Below, one piece after another: positions 34,462 to 43,356 of a stretch of 64,000 nt of DNA. The notes beneath the pieces are model-generated. The model saw nothing but the letters and a program-made list of their open reading frames with translations. It searched no databases and was not told the origin of the DNA. Origin of the DNA: Vreelandella massiliensis. GTDB taxonomy: Bacteria > Pseudomonadota > Gammaproteobacteria > Pseudomonadales > Halomonadaceae. The stretch lies in NCBI RefSeq assembly GCF_900155385.1, contig NZ_LT699745.1, positions 321,578-385,577 of the forward strand, written 5' to 3'. The translations under genes and the position numbers were made by a program. Numbering within the stretch: the stretch's first letter is position 1; every line of letters starts with the position of its first letter.

Positions 34462-37232
34462 ACGGGGGAATCCGTCAGCGCCTGCTCGGTAAACACCAAA
34501 AGCCCCAGTTCCGGGCGGTAACCGTGGATCTCCTTGACGTCCAGGGCCTGCAGGAAGGCGAGGATCTCCTCGCTGATGACCTGCCCTGGCACCAGCACCG
34601 GGAAGCCCGGCGGATAGGGGATCACGAAGCTCGCCGACACTACGTCGCGGCCGGCACGCATCTGCTTTTGCAACTCGCCGTTATCAAAGCGCAGGTACTC
34701 GGTGTTCTCCTCGTCGTAGGCCAGGAAGTAGGCGCTGCGGATATCGCCTTGGGGCGTCTCGCTGCACTGACGGAAGGCGTCGTGAAAACGGCTAAAATCG
34801 GGCAACGGCGGCAGGTCCTGGGTCAGCGAGCGCACGTGATGCTCGATGATCTTGCGCTCGGGTCGGCTGCTCTCCTCCCACTGCGACTCGAACTCCTTGG
34901 CCAGCTTGATTAAAACGTCGAGCAAGTAGGCAATGGAGCCGCGGGTGGTGCCGATATTGGTCATGAACAGCACGGTGTTGCGCGAGGTCTTGTTGATCTG
35001 AATACCGTACTTGTTCATCAGGTATTCGTTTTTGAAGGCGTCGCCATCAACCCCGGTCGCGCCGATGGCGATGGTCACCCGGGAGGGGTCGACCACGAAC
35101 TCGTCGCGGGCCCACGCCTCCTCCATCTTGTCCCAGCCGGTCACTGGATCGTAGTAGGACTCGACGCCGGATTCGCGGTAGGCCGCCGGCACCATGTCGC
35201 TGTTCTTGAGCACCTGGAAGTACTTCTGCAGCAGCGGATGGGTATAGAGCTGCTCGCGCAGCGACAGCGCCGCCTCCACCTGGGCATGGACCAGCTCGAA
35301 GCCCTCCATCTCGGCCTGCATGCGCCCGACATCCAGTGACGCGATGATCTGATAGTTGGGCGAGGTCGAGGTGTGGGTCATGTACGCCTCGTGGAAGGGC
35401 GCCTCCACCTTCTGGCGAAAATCCTGATCGTAGACGTGGATCATCGAGCCCTGGCGCAGCGAGGTTAGTGTCTTGTGGGTGGAGTGGGTGGCGTATGCGC
35501 GGATACGCACCGTCTCGGGGTCGGGCATCAGGCGCCGGTCGAGCCAGGTGGCGTCGTCGTCGGGGTCGAGCTTGTCGAACTCCGCCTTCCAGGCCGCGTA
35601 CTCCTCCTGGTAGGCCTCGCCGCGATAGGTGTCGCGCAGCGTACGGGCGGCGTGCATGGCGGTACGCGGGCGATAGGTGGGGTTGAAACCGGCGAAGGCG
35701 AACCACGCCTCATCCCACAGGAACACAAGATCCGGCTTGATCGCGAGGCACTCCCCCATCACCCGGCGCACGTTGTAGACGATACCGTCGAAGGTGCAGT
35801 TGGTGAGCAGCAGCATTTTGACTTTGTGCAGCTGGCCGGCGCGCTTGTAGCCCAGCAGGGTTTTCTTGATTTCGCGCAGCGGCACGGCGCCGTACATCGA
35901 GTAGTCATCCAGCGGGTAGGAGTCGAGATAGCTCACGTGGGCGCCGGCCAGCACCATGCCGTAGTGGTGGGACTTGTGGCAGTCGCGGTCGATCAGCACG
36001 ATGTCCTGGGGCTTGACCAGCGCCTGCACCACGATCTTATTGGCCGTCGAAGTGCCGTTGGTGACAAAGAAACTGTGGCGCGCGCCAAATGCGCGAGCGG
36101 CGTACTCCTGCGCCTTTTTGATCGGCCCGTAGGGCTGCAGCAGGGAGTCGAGCCCGCCGGAGGTGGCCGAGGTTTCAGCGAGAAAAATGTTGATGCCGTA
36201 GAAGTCGATCATCTGCCCCGCCCAGTGGGAGCGGGTGATCGATTTGCCCCGGGAAATGGGCATGGCGTGGAAAACCCCGGTGGGCTTTTTGCTGTATTCG
36301 CGCAGCGCGTCGAAGAACGGCGTGCGGTAGCGATTATCAATCGCCCGCAAGATGGTGTGGTGCTGCTCGATGTAGTCCGTTTCGCGGTAGAAAATGCGGT
36401 TGAAGTGGCGAATATCGCGGCTCGCCGTGGCCTCGACGTCGCCACTGGTGACCAGGAACTGATCGATCTCGGGGCGCAGCTCGTTGATCATTGAACTCAA
36501 TAGGATGCTGCGTTCGGCTTCCGTCTGATGATCAAGGTGGCTCTCGGAGAGCCCCTCCAAGTAGTTGCGCAGCGCGCTCAAGTTGTACTTGGACTTGTAG
36601 GGGAACTCGTAGCGGATCAGGCAGGCCTGGATGTTGGGATTGACCAGCACCGCGATCAAGGCGTCCTCGAAGCTTCTCACCGTCACCACGTCGTAGACGA
36701 ACTTGTCCTCGGGGCGGCGCATGTTATAGAACGCCTCGCGCACCACCTCCTCTTCCTGGGCCGAGAGATTATCGACGATCAATAGCTCAAAGTAGGGCTG
36801 GGCCGAGCTATTGGAGGCGGGATGGCCACGCCTAAGCTGGTTGAGGGCATCCAGGGTTTCAAGATCCTCGGCGTCGGCGTCGCTATCGGAGAGATCGACG
36901 TGACGGCGCCGGTAGGATTCGCTGATCAGCGCCCGCACCAGACGTTTGACCACCTTCTCGAGCAGAACGTACTCGCCGTGGTTGAACAGCGACCAGAGGT
37001 GGCGAAAATCCTCCTTGGAGGGGAAAGCGTGGTAATCCTCGATAATTTCCAGACGCGTCAGTTTTACGTCGACGGCCTTGACCAGATTCCTGACCCGGGC
37101 ATCGTCTTTCATGCGCACCAACTGGCCGAGGTCGCGTTTGAGCGCGTTCCAGGTGTCGGCTCGCAGCTGGGAGATCTTGTGGTAAAAGCCCAGGGCCGTG
37201 TAGGGCGTTTCAGTGTGATTGCTCTCTTGCAT
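34455..37232 (-). CDS. Orn/Lys/Arg decarboxylase family PLP enzyme with extended N-terminus
   Basis: With ATG 37232 the product is 925 aa. Residues ~1-140 are a helical extension absent from standard family members (LSDSDADAEDLETLDALNQL linker), followed by a receiver-like wing domain, then the fold-type-I PLP core. The core has FVTNGTSTANKIVVQALVKP, DRDCHKSHHYGMVLAGA, FLWDEAWFAFAGF and the PLP-binding ATHSTHKTLTSLRQGS with Lys587. The C-terminal OKR domain has GYPPGFP-like PYPPGFPVLVPGQ. The substrate (Arg, Lys or Orn) cannot be read. It is the last gene of a four-gene operon, 48 bases after the C45 gene. Confidence 0.9.
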   Translation of the reverse strand: MQESNHTETPYTALGFYHKISQLRADTWNALKRDLGQLVRMKDDARVRNLVKAVDVKLTRLEIIEDYHAFPSKEDFRHLWSLFNHGEYVLLEKVVKRLVRALISESYRRRHVDLSDSDADAEDLETLDALNQLRRGHPASNSSAQPYFELLIVDNLSAQEEEVVREAFYNMRRPEDKFVYDVVTVRSFEDALIAVLVNPNIQACLIRYEFPYKSKYNLSALRNYLEGLSESHLDHQTEAERSILLSSMINELRPEIDQFLVTSGDVEATASRDIRHFNRIFYRETDYIEQHHTILRAIDNRYRTPFFDALREYSKKPTGVFHAMPISRGKSITRSHWAGQMIDFYGINIFLAETSATSGGLDSLLQPYGPIKKAQEYAARAFGARHSFFVTNGTSTANKIVVQALVKPQDIVLIDRDCHKSHHYGMVLAGAHVSYLDSYPLDDYSMYGAVPLREIKKTLLGYKRAGQLHKVKMLLLTNCTFDGIVYNVRRVMGECLAIKPDLVFLWDEAWFAFAGFNPTYRPRTAMHAARTLRDTYRGEAYQEEYAAWKAEFDKLDPDDDATWLDRRLMPDPETVRIRAYATHSTHKTLTSLRQGSMIHVYDQDFRQKVEAPFHEAYMTHTSTSPNYQIIASLDVGRMQAEMEGFELVHAQVEAALSLREQLYTHPLLQKYFQVLKNSDMVPAAYRESGVESYYDPVTGWDKMEEAWARDEFVVDPSRVTIAIGATGVDGDAFKNEYLMNKYGIQINKTSRNTVLFMTNIGTTRGSIAYLLDVLIKLAKEFESQWEESSRPERKIIEHHVRSLTQDLPPLPDFSRFHDAFRQCSETPQGDIRSAYFLAYDEENTEYLRFDNGELQKQMRAGRDVVSASFVIPYPPGFPVLVPGQVISEEILAFLQALDVKEIHGYRPELGLLVFTEQALTDSPVY

Positions 37233-37279
37233 GGCGACACCCCTGTGTGGTGATAACGAACGATGCTTGGCGTTTGGCT

Positions 37280-38329
37280 TTAGCCTGCGTTCAAATTGCG
37301 CACGCCGTAGCGCACCCGTATCTGTTCCTCGGGAAAGTGATCGAAGCTCAGATCCAGCCATCTGCCCGGCCAGTGGAACTGAGCGCGCCCCTCGCGGGGG
37401 CGATAAACCGCGGTATAAACGGTGCCCAACCCCCGGGCGTAGTCGTGGCGAAAGAGCGGTGGCGACGAGAAAGCGTCGATCAAACGCGCCTCGGTGGTCG
37501 CTTCGTCGTCCACCAAAATTGATAGTTGGCGCTCGCGGATCAGCGTCTCCGAGGCCAGGGCGTGGGCATACCACTCGATTTTTTTCTGATGGTTGGTGGC
37601 CACCGGCACCCGCCGGATACTGGCGCGCTGATCGGGGGCGATCATGGCCGTCACGTAGCGTTCGCAGGCGTCGGCCACCGTGATGTTGTACGCCATGTGC
37701 GTGGGCACCCGGGAGAGCACCGCGGCGGCTTCGGGCACCGTTTCGCAGAACTCAAGGAGGTAGCGCAGGATGATCGGCGCGCCGAAGCCTTCGCCCACCA
37801 CCTTGCGGCCACCAAAGGCCAGCGACACCGAAAGCCCCGCGTCGTTGATGCCGTCGAGCACGCCCCACAGGCAGTCGGACATGGCGATCACGCCACGACC
37901 GTTCCAGCGCGTGTAGAGAATCGTGCCCTCGCAGAGCTCCGGCGGGTAGTCGTAGTTGCGCGCCAGCAGCGTCGAGCCCGGCCTTGTGAGCACCGCTTGG
38001 GAGCAGCCGGTGATGTAGGGGGGCGGCTGATAGAGGCTAAGCAGGCGCGCGGCAAGGTCGCCCCCACCGGCGAGCTCGCAGAGCTGCCGGTAGGTGCCGA
38101 GCAGCTCCGGCATGTGGTGGCTCATCGCGTTGTAGCACGCCAGATACGCCGGCCGCTCGCGCTCCCCCTCCGCCAGGTACCACTGGGCATAGGCGGGCCA
38201 GTGGTAGTGAAACAGCGACTGCCACTTGGGGCCTGGAAGCGCCTCCTCAACGCTACGAAACGTCAGCGTCTTGTCCACCTCAGCTCCCTGCCCGGGGCCC
38301 GAATTGAGCCCCGCGCCGTGCATGTTCAC
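37280..38329 (-). CDS. C45 family autoproteolytic acyltransferase/hydrolase
   Basis: The 349-aa protein is an Ntn-hydrolase of the C45 (isopenicillin-N acyltransferase-like) type. Cys109 in PPPYITGCSQAV is the expected N-terminal nucleophile after self-cleavage at Gly-Cys, followed by LLARNYDYP and MSDCLWGVLDGINDAGLSVS. Family members transfer or hydrolyse acyl groups on amines. The start is either GTG 38329, overlapping the upstream stop as GTGA, or ATG 38323. It sits between an ATP-grasp gene and a decarboxylase, so an amide of a decarboxylated amino acid is a plausible substrate (inference). Confidence 0.85.
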   Translation of the reverse strand: MNMHGAGLNSGPGQGAEVDKTLTFRSVEEALPGPKWQSLFHYHWPAYAQWYLAEGERERPAYLACYNAMSHHMPELLGTYRQLCELAGGGDLAARLLSLYQPPPYITGCSQAVLTRPGSTLLARNYDYPPELCEGTILYTRWNGRGVIAMSDCLWGVLDGINDAGLSVSLAFGGRKVVGEGFGAPIILRYLLEFCETVPEAAAVLSRVPTHMAYNITVADACERYVTAMIAPDQRASIRRVPVATNHQKKIEWYAHALASETLIRERQLSILVDDEATTEARLIDAFSSPPLFRHDYARGLGTVYTAVYRPREGRAQFHWPGRWLDLSFDHFPEEQIRVRYGVRNLNAG

Positions 38330-39981
38330 AGAATTTTGAAGTTGCCACCGCCAATGGCGTGACTGACGGCAACTTCCTCTACGACAGGATCGGCAAGCGC
38401 CTGGCCGGCATACTCGCCGCGAATGCCCTCGATCCAGGCTTTGGCGCGTTCGTTGAGATTGAAGTCGTCGTCCATGAGACGCCCGCGGGTGATCAAAATG
38501 CCCAAATCCGCGCCTTCGTAACGGAAATCCCCCGCCCCACTGATGCGCAGGAAGAAGGCCTCTTTCTCGTTTTCGGCGGCGTGCGGATGGTAGCTGTAGT
38601 GGTCGTAGCTGATGCTGCCATTATCGCTCATGCGCCATACGCCGGTCTTCGGCGCCTGGGTCAGCAGATCGACGCTCTCGTCGGTGTGCTTGATCACCAG
38701 CTGGCTCCAGCTATCCACGCTCTCGGGATGCGACCAGCGCTCGTTGATGTCGTCGATATCGAGATCGAAGTCGAGATCCGAGAACTCAAGCAAATGGAAC
38801 AGGAACAGCGGAATGTCGGAGTGGGCGAACGCCGCCACATTGGTTAGCGAGCTCGCACCGGTGACGCGCGGATTGAGTTCGCCGAGATAGACTTCGTCGG
38901 TCTCCATATCGATCAGGAAGTCGAGCTCGAAATAGCCACGATAGCCCTCATCGCGCAGCGCCTCGCCAAACTGGAAGGTGTACTCCCGCGCCTTGTCGCG
39001 TACTTCCTGGGTGAAGGCACCGGCGAACATTTCGTTGCCGCACCAGCCGCCTTTGTAGGGTGTCAATGACTTGAAGCCCACAAGCTCGGTCATCAGCGGA
39101 CCCACGACCGTGCCGCACCGGGTCGCACACGCCTCGATGGCCGAGCCGCGGCAGTTAATGCGCTTCATGATCTTGACCTCGGGCTCGGCCTCGATCTCCT
39201 CGGCATGCTTGTAGTAGTCATCTTCGCTGGCGATGAAAAAGGTGGTGTGGCCCGAGTCACCGAAGGCGGTTTGCACCACCAGGTCGGTACCGAGATCCTT
39301 ACTCACCGAGCAAAGCTCCTGATAGCTGCCCACTTTGGCCAATACGTTGGGCACGCTGGGGACCCCAGCCTTGTTGCCGATGCGCACGGTCTCGATCTTG
39401 TTGTCCATGCGTTGGCGCAGCGCCGCCGGCGGAAAGGCAATGTTAAGCCCCAACTGTTTGCAGATCGCTTCGGTGTGCTCATCGAACATCAAAAAGGCGG
39501 CCGTGCCGGCGCTTTCTCCGTCGGCTCGCCCCTTGAGGAAGTCGATGACCTCCTTGTGCTCAAGCAAGTAATTGTTGATGTCCTCAATGCTCTCGAAATC
39601 GCGCGGGAACTTCTCCTTGGGCACAAAGACGTTGCGCTGCTGCCCCTCAAAGCAGTCGATATAGTTGATATGGCGAAAGTTGCTCACCCAGTCGCCAATT
39701 CCCAATAGATTGAAATTGGTGGCCGAGATGAAATAGATAGGCGCTTTGTTGTTGCGAAAGTGACGACGAACATCGGCAATGGAGGTAATGCTGCTCATGG
39801 CTGAGACTCCTTGGGTGGCGGACAGGGGCCGCGCCCCTTCCCGGGTACCTTCATGGGCCCTTTCCCGGGTTTTCTGCGCAGCAGAATCCCGGGGACTTGC
39901 CGGCGCGCCAGAGTCGCGCGCGGCTTTACTATCCTGCCCCAGCCCCAGAAGCCGGCGCAGCAGATCCAGCAGAAATTTCAT
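38326..39981 (-). CDS. ATP-grasp (biotin carboxylase-like) ligase
   Basis: Two well-placed starts exist: ATG 39981 (AAGGAGGGCAGCG) gives 551 aa, and ATG 39798 (AAGGAGTCTCAGCC) gives 490 aa beginning MSSITSIADVRRHFRNNKAP. The extra 61 residues are an amphipathic helix (MKFLLDLLRRLLGLGQ) and an Arg/Ala-rich linker. The core has VPSVPNVLAKVG, DLVVQTAFGDSGHTTFFI, IMKRINCRGSAIEACAT, GYFELDFLIDMETDEVYLGE and LNPRVTGASSLTNV, with the acidic Mg-binding residues and Asn of ATP-grasp ligases. It would activate a carboxylate as acyl phosphate for amide formation. The stop is coupled to the C45 gene. Confidence 0.85.
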   Translation of the reverse strand: MKFLLDLLRRLLGLGQDSKAARDSGAPASPRDSAAQKTRERAHEGTREGARPLSATQGVSAMSSITSIADVRRHFRNNKAPIYFISATNFNLLGIGDWVSNFRHINYIDCFEGQQRNVFVPKEKFPRDFESIEDINNYLLEHKEVIDFLKGRADGESAGTAAFLMFDEHTEAICKQLGLNIAFPPAALRQRMDNKIETVRIGNKAGVPSVPNVLAKVGSYQELCSVSKDLGTDLVVQTAFGDSGHTTFFIASEDDYYKHAEEIEAEPEVKIMKRINCRGSAIEACATRCGTVVGPLMTELVGFKSLTPYKGGWCGNEMFAGAFTQEVRDKAREYTFQFGEALRDEGYRGYFELDFLIDMETDEVYLGELNPRVTGASSLTNVAAFAHSDIPLFLFHLLEFSDLDFDLDIDDINERWSHPESVDSWSQLVIKHTDESVDLLTQAPKTGVWRMSDNGSISYDHYSYHPHAAENEKEAFFLRISGAGDFRYEGADLGILITRGRLMDDDFNLNERAKAWIEGIRGEYAGQALADPVVEEVAVSHAIGGGNFKIL

Positions 39982-40030
39982 CGCTGCCCTCCTTGTACCG
40001 CCCTCGACCGGATTACCGCGCCGGGGGTGT

Positions 40031-40891
40031 TTACACGTCGGCACGCACCGGCTTGGCCAGCGGTCCTAGGGTGTCTAAGAAGGGAGAGGAGCCTGTCTCG
40101 CTTTGGTAGAGCGTGAAATCCACTTGCCGGTCGCGAAAGCTCTTGAGCGGTTGGCCCAGGCCACGCAGGCCGGTCTCGCGCTCGCGCCGCACCCGGTTGA
40201 GGTCGATCTCGATGGGCATGACTTCCTCACCGATACCCGCTTGATGAATGACATCGCCAGACGGCCCCACTACGATGGAGCGACCATTGCCTAGCGCGCC
40301 GGCGCCGTTGATGTCAAAGAAGTAGCACTGGTTAACCGCGGCATTGGTACGCGCAATGGAGAGTTCCACATCGCGATCGATGGTATCGGTCATGGTGGGG
40401 TGCAAAATCACCTCGGCCCCCATGGCCGCCAGTGTGCGCGTGGTCTCGGGGAACCACATGTCGTAGCAGATCGACACCCCGAAGCGCCCCACCTCGGGAA
40501 CATCAAAGAGGACAAACTCGGTGCCGCTCTCCACCCCGGCCTCGTAAGGCCGAAAGGGAAACTGCTTGCGATAGCGGGCGATGACTTGCCCTTGCGGATT
40601 GATCACCGAGGTGGTGTTGAAGATGCCCGCCTCGGTCTGTTCGAACATCGAGCCGGGAATCAGCCAGATACGGTACTGCTCGGCCAGGGCGCAAAAGCGC
40701 TGCTCGACGTCGCTCGGCAGCGGCGTGGCGTGGTGCGGTGAAGCGCCCAGCGGCAGAAGCTCGCTAAAGAGCACCATCTGCACCTGGGGAAAACGGTTCA
40801 TGAGCGCATCGACGCGATGGCGCATGGCATCGGTATTGTCGCCGTGGTGTAGGGCATGCATCTGAACACCGGCAATGGTGAAGTAGGACAT
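40031..40891 (-). CDS. Carbon-nitrogen hydrolase (nitrilase superfamily)
   Basis: With ATG 40891 (GAG six bases upstream; ATG 40897 is the alternative) the protein has 286 aa. The Glu-Lys-Cys triad is visible: Glu44 in LFSELLPLG, Lys109 in YRKQFPF and Cys142 in ICYDMWFPE. It resembles the amidase and N-carbamoyl-amine amidase branches, hydrolysing an amide C-N bond. It is the first gene of the operon that continues with ATP-grasp, C45 and decarboxylase genes, and it is divergent from a BCCT transporter. Confidence 0.9.
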   Translation of the reverse strand: MSYFTIAGVQMHALHHGDNTDAMRHRVDALMNRFPQVQMVLFSELLPLGASPHHATPLPSDVEQRFCALAEQYRIWLIPGSMFEQTEAGIFNTTSVINPQGQVIARYRKQFPFRPYEAGVESGTEFVLFDVPEVGRFGVSICYDMWFPETTRTLAAMGAEVILHPTMTDTIDRDVELSIARTNAAVNQCYFFDINGAGALGNGRSIVVGPSGDVIHQAGIGEEVMPIEIDLNRVRRERETGLRGLGQPLKSFRDRQVDFTLYQSETGSSPFLDTLGPLAKPVRADV

Positions 40892-40982
40892 GGTCATCTC
40901 ACTGTTAAAGCACGTCAGGCGGATACGGCCATCTTCTGTTTTTGGTGTTGTGATGTTTATGGCGTCTACTTTCATATTCGAT

Positions 40983-40992
40983 CGTTTAAACG
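40983..40992. promoter_or_regulatory. Palindromic candidate operator between nitrilase operon and BCCT gene
   Basis: A perfect 10-bp palindrome CGTTTAAACG, followed by a partial repeat CGTTTAAG, lies in the 211-bp divergent intergenic region, where a regulator could control both units. There is no direct evidence of binding. Confidence 0.3.
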
Positions 40993-41102
40993 TTTAAGTC
41001 CAGAATTACGCGGCGGCTGCATCCTGAACATCAGCGCGACGCACGCGGCGAAAGTGGTTAGGCTGAAGGTATCGCCGCGACAATTTTCCGGGAGATTGCC
41101 TT

Positions 41103-42707
41103 ATGGGGTCACTCAAAGCGGGCCTAGCCCAGGGGTGGTATCGCTTTAGTCACAGGATGTCGCCGCCTGTCTTTATTGGCTCGGCGCTGTGCGTCATTGG
41201 CTTCTGCATTTTTGGCGGTTTTTATACCGCCACGGCAAGTGATGCCTTTTCTCAACTGCAGCAGGCTATTTCACGCACCTTTGGCTGGTACTACGCCCTG
41301 ATCGTCACCCTGTTCGTGATCTTCACGCTTTGGTTACTGGTAAGCCCCTATGCCAAGCTGCGCCTTGGGCCGCCGGATTCACGCCCCGATTTTAGCTATC
41401 GGGCCTGGTTCGCCATGCTGTTCAGTGCCGGCATGGGCACGGGCCTGGTGTTCTGGGGGGTAGCGGAGCCGCTCTATCACCATGCCAACCCGTTTTTGGC
41501 CGAGGGCGGCACGCCCGAGGCGGCCAAGGAGGCCATGCGTTACACCTTTTTCCACTGGGGGCTGCACCCGTGGGCCATTTATATTCTGTTTGGCGCCTCC
41601 ATTGCGTATTTCCATTTTCGTCACGAACTTCCCCTCGCCCCAAGATCCATTCTTCACCCCCTGATCGGGCGCCATATCAACGGGCCCATCGGCCATGGCG
41701 TGGATATTTTGTGCACGGTGGGCACGCTGCTGGGCGTGGCGACCTCCCTGGGGCTGGGGGCGATGCAGATCAACAGCGGTCTCGCGCAGTACCTCGACCT
41801 GCCCCAGCAGACCAGCGTGCAAGTCGCCATCATCGGCTTGATCACCCTGGTGGCCACGCTGTCGGTGATCTCCGGTATCAGCGCGGGCATTCGCCGGCTG
41901 AGCCTGATCAACCTTTCGCTGGCGTTTGGTTTGATGCTGTTCGTGTTTTTTGCGGGAGAGACGATCTATATCCTCGAAACCCTGGTGGGATCGCTGGGGA
42001 TGTATCTGCAGAAATTGCCGGAGATGAGCCTTTGGGTGGAGTACACCGAAAACACCGACTGGCAAACCTCCTGGACCATGTTCTACTGGGGGTGGTGGAT
42101 CTCCTGGTCACCGTTTGTTGGGGTGTTTGTGGCCCGGATCTCCAGGGGGCGCACCCTGCGCGAGTTTATTCTTTCGGTGATGCTGGCCCCCACGCTGGTC
42201 ACCTTCGTCTGGCTGTCCGTCTTTGGCGGCTCGGCGATTCATATCGAGCTTTTCGGCAGTGGCGGGCTGGGTGAGGTCGTGCAAGAGGACGTGTCGCTGT
42301 CGCTGCACGCGCTGCTAGGGGAGCTGCCGCTGGCGGGGGTGACCATGATGGTGGCGACCCTGGTGATCGTGCTGTTCTTTATTACCTCCTCGGACTCGGG
42401 CTCGCTGGTCGATGACATGGTGACTTCCGGCGGCCACCCCAACCCACCGCGCGCGCAGCGGGTGTTCTGGGCCGTCTCCGAGGGCGCCGTGGCGGCGATC
42501 TTATTAATCGTGGGCGGGCTGCGGGCGCTTCAGGACGCCTCGATCTCCCTGGGCTTTGTGATGTCCTTTTTGCTCATCGCGATCTGTTTGGCGCTGTATC
42601 GCGCGCTGCGCTCGGAACGCCCCTTGACGCGCGCCGACAGCCAAGCGCAATTCGCGACCATGCCCTGGAGCCAGCGCTCTTCTGGCTCGGAAAAGCACCG
42701 GTCATGA
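41103..42707 (+). CDS. BCCT family betaine/carnitine/choline-type transporter
   Basis: The 534-aa protein has about 12 transmembrane helices and BCCT motifs: FSAGMGTGLVFWGVAEPLYH, FFHWGLHPWAIYI, the Gly/Trp segment TMFYWGWWISWSPFVGVFVA RISRG, and FFITSSDSGSLV. It imports a quaternary or other amine with sodium or protons. ATG 41103 has GGGAGATTGCC upstream. It is divergent from the nitrilase operon, so the imported amine may be a substrate or product of that pathway. Confidence 0.93.
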   Translation: MGSLKAGLAQGWYRFSHRMSPPVFIGSALCVIGFCIFGGFYTATASDAFSQLQQAISRTFGWYYALIVTLFVIFTLWLLVSPYAKLRLGPPDSRPDFSYRAWFAMLFSAGMGTGLVFWGVAEPLYHHANPFLAEGGTPEAAKEAMRYTFFHWGLHPWAIYILFGASIAYFHFRHELPLAPRSILHPLIGRHINGPIGHGVDILCTVGTLLGVATSLGLGAMQINSGLAQYLDLPQQTSVQVAIIGLITLVATLSVISGISAGIRRLSLINLSLAFGLMLFVFFAGETIYILETLVGSLGMYLQKLPEMSLWVEYTENTDWQTSWTMFYWGWWISWSPFVGVFVARISRGRTLREFILSVMLAPTLVTFVWLSVFGGSAIHIELFGSGGLGEVVQEDVSLSLHALLGELPLAGVTMMVATLVIVLFFITSSDSGSLVDDMVTSGGHPNPPRAQRVFWAVSEGAVAAILLIVGGLRALQDASISLGFVMSFLLIAICLALYRALRSERPLTRADSQAQFATMPWSQRSSGSEKHRS

Positions 42708-42845
42708 CCGTTGGCGTTTCTGACACTCACTGATGTTGAAAAACATCGCCGGTTGCGACAGTTTGATTGTCAGCTACGATGAATACTCAGCACCGGCCAT
42801 TCATCAAGGTGTGCAAAAGCAGCACCCTAATGAGGAGGAGAGCGT

Positions 42846-43271
42846 ATGAGCATCAAAAATACCGCAACGGCACAGTGGAAAGGTGGCCTGAAAGATGGCG
42901 GTGGCAGCCTGTCGACCGGCAGCGGCACGCTAAAGGATGTTAGCTACGACTTCCGCAAGCGTTTTGAAGGCGCCGAGGGCACCAACCCCGAAGAGTTAAT
43001 TGGGGCGGCGCATGCCGGCTGCTTCTCCATGGCGTTCTCGATGATGCTGGAAGAGGCGGGCTACCGCGCTGACAGCATTGATACCGAGGCGACCGTTACG
43101 TTGGACCCGGAAACGCTCGCGGTCACGAACGTGCATCTCGTCACCCGCGGCAAAGTGCCGGACGCCGATCAAAGCGCGTTTGAAGAAGCGGCCAACGGCG
43201 CCAAAGAGAACTGCCCGATCTCCAAGCTTTTAAACGCTGAGATCACCTTGGAGGCGACACTGGAAAACTGA
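42846..43271 (+). CDS. osmC: OsmC family peroxiredoxin
   Basis: The 141-aa protein has both redox cysteines of OsmC: Cys59 in AHAGCFSMAFSMML and Cys123 in KENCPISKLLN, plus Glu50 in NPEELIGAA. It reduces organic hydroperoxides with lipoylated or thiol donors. AATGAGGAGGAGAGCGT upstream is a very strong ribosome binding site. A REP-like unit follows its stop. Confidence 0.93.
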   Translation: MSIKNTATAQWKGGLKDGGGSLSTGSGTLKDVSYDFRKRFEGAEGTNPEELIGAAHAGCFSMAFSMMLEEAGYRADSIDTEATVTLDPETLAVTNVHLVTRGKVPDADQSAFEEAANGAKENCPISKLLNAEITLEATLEN

Positions 43272-43311
43272 TCGCCCGATTAACCCGTCAAGCGTCGGCA
43301 CAACACCCTGC

Positions 43312-43338
43312 CCCTTCGACACGCTCAGGGTGACCGGG
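43312..43338. repeat. REP-like unit
   Basis: CCTTCGACACGCTCAGGGTGA from about 43313 is a solitary member of the family at 19517, between convergent osmC and the M24 gene. It is the only copy outside the 19.5-26.6 kb zone. Confidence 0.65.
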
Positions 43339-43356
43339 GGTTGTGCCATTGAGTCG

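Noticed and set aside
35475..36494. A 339-codon plus-strand frame inside the decarboxylase gene
   Set aside because: It is a shadow frame opposite conserved PLP-enzyme motifs.
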